Below are positions 11,820 to 22,656 of a stretch of DNA of 64,000 nucleotides, in pieces. The stretch is from Centrapalus pauciflorus. Taxonomy: Eukaryota; Streptophyta; Magnoliopsida; Asterales; Asteraceae. Below the pieces are notes generated by a model. That model was not told the origin of the DNA and made no database searches. It was given only the letters and a program-made list of their open reading frames with translations. The stretch spans positions 106,298 to 170,297 of the forward strand of contig JAANYP010009662.1 in NCBI GenBank assembly GCA_020465985.1, written 5' to 3'. A program made the translations under genes and the position numbers. The stretch's first letter is position 1. Each line of letters begins with the position of its first letter.

Positions 11820-12241
11820 TGTTAGGCACAAAAAGGCCTCAATCAAACCTGTTCATTATCATAGGGGGAGATTTCCAATCAAACCTGTTTGATACATTTA
11901 AGGGGAGAATTTGAGGCTATTTAATGCCTGATTGAAACCTAATAAGTGATTTGCAAAATCAGACTAAGTCTGTTTACACTGTTACATTCGTTGTAACTTG
12001 GCAGAATGTCAAAGCTGTCCATAACTGTTGGACAGGTTTGACAGAAACTGTCTAAGTTGCTCATGTCTGTTGAACAACTTTGACCCAAGAAAGTGTTCTG
12101 TTCTTTGTGAACAGAACCTGTTCTTTATGAACAGGTCTTATACTTTATGGAATTTGTTTCCAATTCCTTATGCAAAGTATTGGACATAAGATCAGTGTAC
12201 AACTCAAGACAAAGTGGAAAAAGAGAAACTCCTAAGCTTTG
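11820..12241 (+). repeat. 3' LTR of Sirevirus A, first part
   Basis: It starts TGTTAGGCACAAAAAGG and is interrupted at 12241 by the chromovirus; the remainder resumes at 21990/21995. Text such as TTGTAACTTGGCAGAATGTC and CATAACTGTTGGACAGG places it in the X subfamily. The hairpin pair GTTCTTTGTGAAC / GTTCTTTATGAAC is present near 12100-12135. Confidence 0.87.
12237..12241. repeat. Left target-site duplication CTTTG of the chromovirus
   Basis: CTTTG precedes the TGTAACAAC LTR start and is repeated at 21990-21994 straight after the TCTTCACA LTR end, within A LTR sequence (AAGCTTTG before, CTTTGCCAAAGC after). Confidence 0.92.
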
Positions 12242-14665
12242 TGTAACAACCTAGCTTTTGACTAAACTTTAATTTCTGTTTTGATTCAATAATGTAATGT
12301 ATTACATTATTTGTACTGTAATTTTAATTAAGTAATGAAAATATTTAAATAAGATAAATTAAATTAGTGATGATAAAATGAAGATAAATCTGAATTTAAA
12401 TGAAAATCAGATGTGGAGGGACCAATTGTGTCAATATTTCAAAGTCTAGAAATATAAAGACTCTAAGTCTTTATTTTTTCATTTCTCATCATCTCTCAAC
12501 CTTCAAAACTCTCTCACTCTCACTCTAAAAGCTTGCTGGAAATTAAAGATTTGGAAGAAGAATTCGTGAAATTAGTTTAAGATTTTCAAGAATCAGAAGA
12601 ATATTAAGGTAATACAATTAATTCTAAGTTTTTATTTTTGTATTTTAAGAGTTTAAAATGCATCAAATTCGGATTTAAAATCTGTAGAAATTATGTTGCA
12701 TGCTTGAAATATTGGTTAGAAATCATGTAATGAAACCCATAAATGATTTAGAAACAGAAATCGTAGCTTAAATCGTCCGAAAAGATCAAAAATCTGAGTT
12801 TTTATAAACTTTTGTGTTCTTGAGAAAATTTCAATATTTTGGACAAATCTGGACGATTTAATGTGTTAGAGATAGGGAAAATAGTGTAGAAACACCCCAA
12901 AATTGATAATATAACGTTGGATTTAATTGCATGTTAGTATAATTGTCGATTGATGAATTTTTGATAAAACCCGTAAGTTGCGACTTGCATATCTGCAAGT
13001 GAACTCGGCGAGTTCATAGGGGAACTCGGCGAGTTCCCAAGAACAACTTGAACATTTCTTCAAAAATTCATAAGTAACGGATCCGAATTCGGTTGGGACC
13101 CGAATTCGGATGAGACCCGAAATAAGTCTTGGTCCGAAATAAATTAGAACCGATCTCGGATGGACCCGAATTCGGATGGGTCAACATAATTCGGTTGTGT
13201 CCGAAATCCGGTTCTCTATCCGAAGTTCGGATGTGAACTCGGCGAGTTCACCGAGCTTACTCGGCGAGTTCTCCAATTTTCTGTACATTTCGGATCTGAT
13301 CCTAATTCGGATGATCCTTAGATCCGAATCCGGAGGGGGTTGGTCCGAATTTGAATGATAATTTTAAGTTGATTCCCAATCCGGATGGATCCGAATCTGG
13401 GCTGATCCGAATTGTATATATATATATATTGATATTCTTTAAACACAAGAATTATGAATCCAAGATGGAAGAATAAAGAATTATCAGTTATCAGAATCAG
13501 AATCAGATGAAAATAAGAATATAAAGACTTTAAAGCTAAAAGATTATGAAATTGACAATGATGTAATATTATTCTGGACAGGTTCAGATAAATCTGAACA
13601 AATAATTAAAGATTGAAAAGGCAAAGCCAGAGTTCAGAAAGATTAAAGATAAATCCTGGGATAACTCAGGTGGTGGATTATAAATCTGCTTGATAAAGAC
13701 TACAGAAACTGTGAGTTATAGATATTCAGTTTTTCATGCTAGACTTCCGATTGAGATATATTGTTGATGACAGTTTATTTGACATTCATGAATGCTCAGC
13801 TGGATTGTGACCTGTGCACACCATGGTTCGGTGATGCCCTGTGGATCATGATAGCTAATTTGACTTATCATTTCACATGACATTGTACTTATAGTTCATT
13901 TCATATGTTATTGCTATCACGACTTTGATCACTATGCTTTCTTTATTGATCGCATCATTTGACATATTGATTCAGCTTAGAATAATTAGCTTTATCGGTC
14001 TATTGTTCTAGACCTAGCTATGTCACCAGTTCTGTTGAACTTGGTATTGAAATTCCGATGTTCCCCCATGAAGACCGCTGGTAGCTAGCCCAGCATGAGT
14101 GGATAGCTTCCACTAAAAGCGTGAGCGTGGGCTGAACATCATCCGATTCCCTGAGTTCTATGTCTCAATCATTGAGTGGTTGTAGCGGCAGTCCAGACAT
14201 ATCACGCTTTGACCCATGATCCGCTTGATTAATGCATGTAACCTGAAAATCTATATTCTCACTAAGCCTTGCTTACCAGTTGTTGTTTAATATTTTACAG
14301 GAAAAGATAAAGGAAAGTCATCTGCAGGACCTAGTTCTTAGGTCTTACAAGATCAAGATTGAAGTATTCTATAGACCACTACTCAACAAACCCTTCGGTA
14401 CTGATTGGCAGATGATAATTGTGGTGGTCTGGGTAGATGTAATTTGATTGTATGATGACATGTATTAGATTAGTCTGGTACCCTTTATAAGTTTATTTTG
14501 AAAATTGTAATCTGAACTAAAATTGTATTAAACTTATCCTAATGTTTGTACTTGTAATATGAAATTCCGCAACTTAAATTACTCTATCTTAGTTATGATT
14601 GATATCGTGTTGCATAATGTGGGACCTAGACTCTGAGGACTGCCCCGTAAGGGAAGGTCTTCACA
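12242..14665 (+). repeat. 5' LTR of the chromovirus
   Basis: TGTAACAACC to TCTTCACA. It contains a cluster of short CpG-bearing palindromes (about 13001-13410), a (TA)n tract at about 13416-13430, and GTGGGACCTAGACTCTGAGG near the end. The small open frame in it (13176-13358) is built from the repeats and I do not call it a gene. Confidence 0.92.
13001..13410. repeat. Cluster of palindromic motifs in the chromovirus LTR
   Basis: GAACTCGGCGAGTTC (6-bp inverted arms around GGC) occurs three times with a fourth partial copy. CCGAATTCGG, a perfect 10-bp palindrome, occurs three times, with variants CCGATCTCGG, CCGAAGTTCGG and CCGAATCCGG interspersed. The 3' LTR carries the same cluster at about 20320-20730. 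Confidence 0.85.
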
Positions 14666-14668
14666 GGA

Positions 14669-14680
14669 TGGTATCAGAGC
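14669..14680 (+). other. Primer-binding site of the chromovirus
   Basis: TGGTATCAGAGC lies three bases after the 5' LTR end and is complementary to the initiator-Met tRNA 3' end. Confidence 0.88.
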
Positions 14681-14867
14681 CCATAGTTTGAGTGAATCAA
14701 GTATTACGAGAGTAATACTTGGTCTCAAACTGAAGCAATACATATGTATCAATCATTTAGGTGGTTTGAACTGAGATAGGATGTACAGACTGTTAGGATG
14801 GGGAAAAAGGGTACATAGATCTAAGTTTATAAACTGATAGTTAAATGATTTTTAATTTTCAGTAAAG

Positions 14868-17800
14868 ATGTCAGGATCAGGTGACATTCCCAACAACATG
14901 ACCCCACAACAAATGTATGAAATGATGCAACAACTACTAGCTCAGCATTCTGAACAACAAAATAAGTATATGCAAGAACAGCTTCAGGCTAGAGATGAGG
15001 CCGAAGCAAAAAGACGCGCTGACAAAAAGAACAAAAGAAAAGATAAACAAATCCAGAACGATGAATCTGATTCTGATAACTCTACTCCGAATGCCCAAAT
15101 TGAGCAGCCGAAAGGCTGTAAGTTTAAGGATTTTAAAGCTAGCGGTGCCCTTAACTTCGAGGGTACAGTCAACCCAATCCAGGCGATGGATTGGATAAGT
15201 CACACTGAAGAAATTTTCAGAATCTCCGATTGCTTGGAATCCAAGACAGTGAGTTATGCATCTGCTCTATTCGTGGGTGCTGCCCGTGCCTGGTGGAAAA
15301 CCCAGAGAAGTATTTATGGCGAGGAGGTCATCCGGACTCTTGAATGGGAACAGTTTCTTGAAATGTTCAATGCGAAGTATTGTCCTGCTGACCAACAAGA
15401 CAAGATGGAGGTTCAACTGATGCAGTTAACCCAAGGCACCAAGACTGTAGACGAGTACGAGCACGAATTTTCACGGCTCTGTGGATATTCTTCATATCAG
15501 GTAGCTACTGAAGAAAGAAAGATGAACCGATTTCGTGGAGGACTTAACCCAAGATATCGACACCCAATGAGCGCGATAAAGTACAATTCGTATCTCGAAA
15601 TGGTTGAAGCGGCAAGGCAGATTGAGAGAGGATATTTAGAGTACGGTGATCAACTCTATGCTCCATCAATGAACCCAACTTGTCCATCTCCCCCAAAGAA
15701 GCAAAGATTCGGCAGATTCTTTAAGCCCAACAAGTCGCAGTCCCAGCAACCCCAACAATCTCAACAATACAATTCGCCACAGAAAGTTCAAGCTTATTCG
15801 CTTACAAATGAACCACGGTTCTGCAAGAGATGCAGAAAATCGCATATGGGATTGTGTAATCCAGACGATGTCACGTGTTATGTGTGTAGCAGAATCGGCC
15901 ATAGTAGAGAAGAGTGCCCCCAACGAGGACTTGGTTGTGCTAAATGCGGAAAGCGTGGTCACTTCATGTATCAGTGCCACAGTGGACAACGAGGTCAATC
16001 ACAGTCATCAGCTGGAGGTTCTACAATGAAAAGCTCAGCTGCAACTCCAACTGTTAGGACCCGCGCCTTCCAAATAACGGCGGAGGAAGCGAAAGAAACC
16101 CCGGATGTGGTTACCGGTACGTTTTTATTAAACTCAATACCTGCACGTGTGTTATTCGACTCCGGTGCAAGCCGTTCATACATCTCGACTACTTTTGCGC
16201 AAAGATTATCTATGTTTCCTTCAAAGCTTCCTGTTATACTTGACATAGAGACAGCCAGTAACAATTACGTTGTGGCTGATTCCGTTTATCGAAATTGCAC
16301 ATTACTCGTTAATCACGTTGTATTTAACCTCGATCTTATCCCGATACCGCTAAAAGAGTTCGACGTTATCATCGGCATGGATTGGTTAACGAACAACGAG
16401 GCTACTATTGTCTGCAACCGCCGAATCAACCGAATCAAGACTTCAGACGGCCGAGTGTTAGAGATTAAAGGCGACAAGCGTAAAGGTGCTCATTGTTTTA
16501 TATCGGTTGAGAAAGCGCGTAAATATCTTTCTAAGGGTCACGAATCTTATCTTTGTTATGTCTCGTCTGAATCCACCCCGGAAGCCAACAAAAAATCAGT
16601 GAATGATATTCCGATCGTCTGTGAGTTCCCAGTCGTATTCCCTGATGACATTTCTGGAGTGCCACCGGAACGACAAGTTGAATTCGGGATCGACTTAGTT
16701 CCTGGTGCGGCTCCCATCGCTAAAGCTCCCTACAGACTTGCGCCTGCAGAAATGCAGGAAATGTCAAAGCAATTGCAAGATCTGTTAGAGAAGGGATTCA
16801 TCCGACCGAGTTCATCTCCGTGGGGTGCACCTGTCTTGTTCGTAAAGAAGAAAGACGGAACTCTCCGAATGTGCATTGACTATCGTGAGTTGAACAAAGT
16901 CACAATTAAAAATAAATATCCTCTGCCCAGAATTGATGATCTATTTGATCAGCTACAAGGAGCCAGCTATTTCTCAAAAATCGATCTTCGTTCTGGGTAT
17001 CATCAGCTAAAAGTTAAAGAGGAGGATATTCCAAAGACAGCCTTCCGAACAAGATATGGTCATTACGAATTTCTCGTAATGCCTTTCGGATTAACGAATG
17101 CACCAGCGGCGTTCATGGACCTCATGAATCGAGTGTGCAGACCAATGCTGGATAAGTCAGTTATCGTATTCATAGACGATATTCTGATTTACTCCAAAAC
17201 GGAGGCTGATCATATTGTTCATCTACGTCAATTGCTAGAGTTATTGAGAAATGAAAGACTCTATGCAAAATTCTCAAAATGCGAGTTTTGGCTCAGACAG
17301 GTAAAATCTTACGTTGTCACGAGTTATTTCTTAAAGCGTTTGTTGTTTCAAAACTTGAATTCTGTTCTGATTTCTTTATAGATTCAATTCCTTGGCCATG
17401 TTGTATCTGGCGAAGGCATCTCTGTTGATCCATCCAAAGTCGAGGCCGTTCAAAAATGGCAAACGCCTCGCAATGCCTCCGAAATCAGAAGTTTCCTTGG
17501 ATTGGCTGGTTACTACCGGCGATTCATTAAGGACTTTTCGAAGATTGCTGTGCCACTTACGATGCTAACACGAAAGAATACACCTTTCGTATGGGCTGAT
17601 AAACAGCAAGAGGCCTTTGAAACTCTGAAACAGAAACTCATTCAAGCGCCAATCCTAGCCTTACCAGAAGGCAATGATGACTTCGTTGTTTATAGCGATG
17701 CATCTGGTACTGGTTTAGGTTGTGTCCTCATGCAAAGGGGAAAAGTCATTGCCTACGCTTCAAGGCAATTGAAGGATTACGAGAAAAGTGCACCAACTCA

Positions 17801-19523
17801 TGATCTTGAGTTGGCTGCCGTTACCTTTGCATTAAAAATTTGGCGGCATTATCTCTATGGGACTCGGTGTCAACTTTACACCGACCATAAAAGCCTTAAA
17901 CATCTTTTTACTCAAAAGGATCTAAACATGAAACAGCGTCGGTCCTTGGAGCTTATCAAGGACTATGATTGCGAGATCCTATATCATCCCGGCAAAGCCA
18001 ATGTGGTCGCGGATGCATTGAGTAGAAAAGTCTATCCGGAAAAGTGTTGCTATGCCCTGACCCCAATTGTATTCTCTTCTGATCTCATTGAAGATATTAA
18101 ATCTGCTCAAGCCGAAGCCTTGAAAAAAGAGAACATCTGTTTTGAAAATCTCAAAGGGCAACTTCAATTTCTGTCTATGAATCATTTGGGACTTCAATGT
18201 CTCAAGGGAAACCGAATCTGGATTCCTAAATATGGTTCTATCCGCAACACTCTTCTATCTGAAGCCCATCAGTCCAAGTTATCCATTCATCCTGGCAGCT
18301 CGAAGATGTATTTCGATCTGAAAGCGGATTATTGGTGGCCAGGAATGAAGAAAGACATCGGTCAATTTGTTGAAAGCTGCATAGTATGTCAAATGGTTAA
18401 GGCAGAACACCAGAAGCCCTTCGGGGATATGCAACCACTGCCAGTTCCTGAGTGGAAGTGGGAGCATATAACCATGGACTTTGTCACAAAATTGCCAAAG
18501 ACCAAGAGACAACACGACTCCATCTGGGTAGTCATGGATCGATTAACGAAGTCAGCACATTTCATACCGATGAAAGAGACATACTCCCTTGATAGATTGG
18601 CACAGATGTACATCACCGAAGTTATTTCACGTCACGGTGTGCCAAAATCTATCGTCTCTGATCGTGATAGTCGTTTCACTTCGAGATTTTGGAAAGCACT
18701 GCAAGACGGGTTGGGTACTCGAATCTCAATGAGTACAGCTTATCACCCTAATGCAGATGGCCAAAGTGAACGCACTATCCTAACTCTGGAAGATATGCTC
18801 CGTGCCTGCGTTCTTGATCTGGGTGGTAACTGGGATGACCATTTACCCTTGGTCGAATTCTCATACAACAACAGTTATCATTCCACGATTAAGATGGCTC
18901 CTTTTGAAGCTTTATACGGACGAAAGTGCAGAACTCCCACCTGTTGGCGCGAAACAGGTGAATCGCCTTTAGCAGGTCCTGCCCTTCTACAGTTGACTCA
19001 TGATAAGATTCAACTTGTTAGAAGGAACATCCTTGAAGCTCAAAGCAGGCAGAAGTCGTATTATGATAATCGTCACAGATCGATCAGTTTTGCAGTTAAC
19101 GATTGGGTGATGTTGAAGGTATCCCCAATGAAAAATGTGGTTAGATTCATAAAAAGGAACAAGCTAGCTCCGAGATTCATCGGCCCGTTCAATATTGTTG
19201 AAAAGATAGGAAATCAATCTTATCGTCTTGAACTGCCAACTGACTTAGCTGGAATACATCCTGTATTCCATGTTAGTCATCTACGAAAGAGTCTAGCTGA
19301 TGAAAGAGAGGTACAGATACCACACGTTAATGTGCAAATTGATGAGAAGCTTCGAGTGGTTGAAGAGCCAGAATGTATTCTGGACTCGAAGACCAAAAAG
19401 CTTCGTAATAAAGAGATACAGATGGTGCTCGTCCAGTGGAAACACCACAAGGGTTCGCATCAGTCTTGGGAATCCAGTGATGTTATGAAAGCAACATATC
19501 CAAGTCTGTTCGAACAAAGCTAA
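14868..19523 (+). CDS. Chromovirus Gag-Pol polyprotein, with one intron
   Basis: Exon 14868-17300 (811 codons) joins exon 17382-19523 (713 codons plus stop) into a 1,524-residue polyprotein with no other interruption. In order: gag; two CCHC knuckles (CYVCSRIGHSREEC and CAKCGKRGHFMYQC, about residues 335-370); aspartic protease with LFDSGASRSYIS; RT with YRELNKVTIKNKYPLPRIDD and the FIDD active site (IVFIDDILIYSK); RNase H with VYSDASGTGLG, DLELAAV and YTDHKSL; integrase with an HHCC region ending CIVCQMVK and the D-D-E residues in TMDFV, VSDRDSRF and GQSERTI; a GPF-type module (APRFIGPFNIV); and a chromodomain-like C-terminus (LVQWKHHKGSHQSWE). The ATG gives MSGSGDIPNNM soon after the PBS. 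All catalytic residues I can check are present, so it may be autonomous. Family and domain calls are firm; activity is inferred. Confidence 0.93.
17301..17381 (+). other. Predicted 81-nt spliceosomal intron inside the RT domain
   Basis: The frame reads KCEFWLRQ, then GTAAAATCTT...TTTCTTTATAG, then IQFLGHVVSGEG. Related Ty3/gypsy proteins run straight from CEFWLR-V to QFLGHV, so the 81 nt are extra. The insert starts GT and ends AG, is AT/T-rich, has a pyrimidine-rich 3' end and a CTGAT branch-like site at 17367-17371. Its only in-frame stop is the TAG formed by its last three bases. The length is a multiple of 3, so reading through that stop would keep the frame. An ordinary indel mutation would not be expected to produce clean GT and AG borders. 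Confidence 0.8.
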
Positions 19524-19560
19524 CTTCGGGGACGAAGTTTATGCGTGGTGGAGCCCATTC
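19524..19560 (+). other. 3' untranslated end and presumed polypurine tract of the chromovirus
   Basis: The stop at 19521-19523 is followed by TTCGGGGACGAAGTTT, typical of this lineage's gag-pol 3' end, and then a purine-rich GTGGTGGAG near the LTR. The tract is weak compared with the AGGGGGAGG of the Copia elements. Confidence 0.5.
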
Positions 19561-21989
19561 TGTAACAACCTAGCTTTTGACTAAACTTTAATTTCTGTTT
19601 TGATTCAATAATGTAATGTATTACATTATTTGTACTGTAATTTTAATTAAGTAATGAAAATATTTAAATAAGATAAATTAAATTAGTGATGATAAAATGA
19701 AGATAAATCTGAATTTAAATGAAAATCAGATGTGGAGGGACCAATTGTGTCAATATTTCAAAGTCTAGAAATATAAAGACTCTAAGTCTTTATTTCTTCA
19801 TTTCTCATCATCTCTCAACCTTCAAAACTCTCTCACTCTCACTCTAAAAGCTTGCTGGAAATTAAAGATTTGGAAGAAGAATTCGTGAAATTAGTTTAAG
19901 ATTTTCAAGAATCAGAAGAATATTAAGGTAATACAATTAATTCTAAGTTTTTATTTTTGTATTTTAAGAGTTTAAAATGCATCAAATTCGGATTTAAAAT
20001 CTGTAGAAATTATGTTGCATGCTTGAAATATTGGCTAGAAATCATGTAATGAAACCCATAAATGATTTAGAAACAGAAATCGTAGCTTAAATCGTCCGAA
20101 AAGATCAAAAATCTGAGTTTTTATAAACTTTTGTGTTCTTGAGAAAATTTCAATATTTTGGACAAATCTGGACGATTTAATGTGTTAGAGATAGGGAAAA
20201 TAGTGTAGAAACACCCCAAAATTGATAATATAACGTTGGATTTAATTGCATGTTAGTATAATTGTCGATTGATGAATTTTTGATAAAACCCGTAAGTTGC
20301 GACTTGCATATCTGCAAGTGAACTCGGCGAGTTCATGGGGGAACTCGGCGAGTTCCCAAGAACAACTTGAACATTTCTTCAAAAATTCATAAGTAACGGA
20401 TCCGAATTCGGTTGGGACCCGAATTCGGATGAGACCCGAAATAAGTCTTGGTCCGAAATAAATTAGAACCGATCTCGGATGGACCCGAATTCGGATGGGT
20501 CAACATAATTCGGTTGTGTCCGAAATCCGGTTCTCTATCCGAAGTTCGGATGTGAACTCGGCGAGTTCACCGAGCTTACTCGGCGAGTTCTCCAATTTTC
20601 TGTACATTTCGGATCTGATCCTAATTCGGATGATCCTTAGATCCGAATCCGGAGGGGGTTGGTCCGAATTTGAATGATAATTTTAAGTTGATTCCCAATC
20701 CGGATGGATCCGAATCTGGGCTGATCCGAATTGTATATATATATATATTGATATTCTTTAAACACAAGAATTATGAATCCAAGATGGAAGAATAAAGAAT
20801 TATCAGTTATCAGAATCAGAATCAGATGAAAATAAGAATATAAAGACTTTAAAGCTAAAAGATTATGAAATTGACAATGATGTAATATTATTCTGGACAG
20901 GTTCAGATAAATCTGAACAAATAATTAAAGATTGAAAAGGCAAAGCCAGAGATCAGATAGATCAAGATTAAAGATAAATCCTGGGATAACTCAGGTGGTG
21001 GATTATAAATCTGCTTGATAAAGACTACAGAAACTGTGAGTTATAGATATTCAGTTTTTCATGCTAGACTTCCGATTGAGATATATTGTTGATGACAGTT
21101 TATTTGACATTCATGAATGCTCAGCTGATTGTGACCTGTGCACACCATGGTTCGGTGATGCCCTGTGGATCATGATAGCTAATTTGACTTATCATTTCAC
21201 ATGACATTGTACTTATAGTTCATTTCATATGTTATTGCTATCATGACTTTGATCACTATGCTTTCTCTATTGATCGCATCATTTGACATATTGATTCAGC
21301 TTAGAATAATTAGCTTTATCGGTCTATTGTTCTAGACCTAGCTATGTCACCAGTTCTATTGAACTTGGTATTGATATTCCGATGTTCCCCCATGAAGACC
21401 GCTGGTAGCTAGCCCAGCATGAGTGGATAGCTTCCACTAAAAGCGTGAGCGTGGGCTGAACATCATCCGATTTCCTGAGTTCTATGTCTCAATCATTGAG
21501 TGGCTGTAGCGGCAGTCCAGACATATCACGCTTTGACCCATGATCCGCTTGATTAATGCATGTAACCTGAAAATCTATATTCTCACTAAGCCTTGCTTAC
21601 CAGTTGTTGTTTAATATTTTACAGGAAAAGATAAAGGAAAGTCACCTGCAGGACCTAGTTCTTAGGTCTTACAAGATCAAGATTGAAATATTCTATAGAC
21701 CACTACTCAACAAACCCTTCGGTACTGATTGGCAGATGATAATTGTGGTGGTCTGGGTAGATGTAATTTGATTGTATGATGACACGTATTAGATTAGTCT
21801 GGTACCCTTTATAAGTTTATTTTGAAAATTGTAATCTGAACTAAAATTGTATTAAACTTATCCTAATGTTTGTACTTGTAATATGAAATTCCGCAACTTA
21901 AATTACTCTATCTTAGTTATGATTGATATCGTGTTGCATAATGTGGGACCTAGACTCTGAGGACTGCCCCGTAAGGGAAGGTCTTCACA
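19561..21989 (+). repeat. 3' LTR of the chromovirus
   Basis: Nearly identical copy of 12242-14665. Differences I can read include a 6-bp insertion near 20955 (GATCAGATAGATCAAGATT against GTTCAGAAAGATT), loss of one G near 21127, and scattered transitions. Confidence 0.92.
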
Positions 21990-22656
21990 CTTTGCCAAAG
22001 CTGTTCTGAAGCATGAAGACAAAGAGGATATCTGAAATGGGTAACAGACCATTTCTTATATCAAAATAGCAATATAATGAAGAGTAAATGTCTAAAGTTG
22101 ACATTCCTCTTTAAGGTAAAGTTGTGGACAACAGTGACAAATAGGAAAAGACAAAGATTCTGCTACTAGTGGACAAAGCCTGATTTGTCAGAATGCACAA
22201 AAGTATTCTTGTCTTTTTGCAAGACATTCCCACTTTCTCTACAACCAATGAAGAAGCTTGACTAAGATTCATTGAGAAAGACATATATCCACAAGTTGAG
22301 AACGTGCATTGCAAAGCAAAGTGTGTTTTTCATGCATGCAAGTTCTGCTTTCAACTTAGAGCAAAATAGCTAAGTGTGTCTAAGTTGTTCATCCTCAAAG
22401 CTCAGTGTCTTGTATTAACAGTGAGTGAACCTTAGTGAGTAAATTCATTGTAACTAGTCTAAGTGAGTCTTAGATTAGTTTAGAGTCTGTTGTTCTGCCT
22501 CTGTCATCTCAGTGTGGATCTTTCCGCAATCCAAACTTGTTTGTAATTTAACAAGTGTTAATATATACATACAAACATTGAAAAAAAGTGTGTTACAAAG
22601 AATTAGATGTATTCACCCTCCCCCCCCCCCCCCTGGGAAACCTTTTGAGACCTACA
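21990..22656 (+). repeat. 3' LTR of Sirevirus A, second part
   Basis: It begins with the right TSD copy CTTTG (21990-21994), continues the LTR (CCAAAGCTGTTCTGAAGCATGAAGAC), includes a C-homopolymer near 22619-22633 and ends CCTACA. The next bases (ATAAG) do not repeat the five bases before the A 5' LTR (ACACT). Confidence 0.85.

Larger units (their letters stand above)
12242..21989 (+). mobile_element. Complete Ty3/gypsy chromovirus (Tekay-like)
   Basis: A 9,748-bp element with 2,424- and 2,429-bp LTRs, a PBS, one Gag-Pol reading frame interrupted only by a short intron, and a perfect 5-bp TSD. Domain order gag-PR-RT-RNaseH-INT plus a C-terminal chromodomain-like tail places it among chromoviruses; the tail and long LTRs favour the Tekay/Del lineage. 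Reading both LTRs side by side I find roughly 13-15 substitutions and a few indels, i.e. about 99.4% identity, so the insertion is recent. It sits inside the 3' LTR of the older element A. Confidence 0.93.

Noticed and set aside
13176..13358. 60-codon frame in both chromovirus LTRs (also 20495-20677)
   Set aside because: Lies in the palindrome cluster, identical because the LTRs are, and lacks any coding signature.
17382..19523. Calling the second half of the chromovirus a separate pol gene or a nonsense-mutated pseudogene
   Set aside because: The extra 81 nt have GT-AG borders and their removal restores the family sequence in frame; a point mutation would not add 27 codons.
5582..22656. Treating A as one ordinary insertion with a target duplication
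   Set aside because: The flanking pentamers differ and the LTRs belong to different subfamilies.
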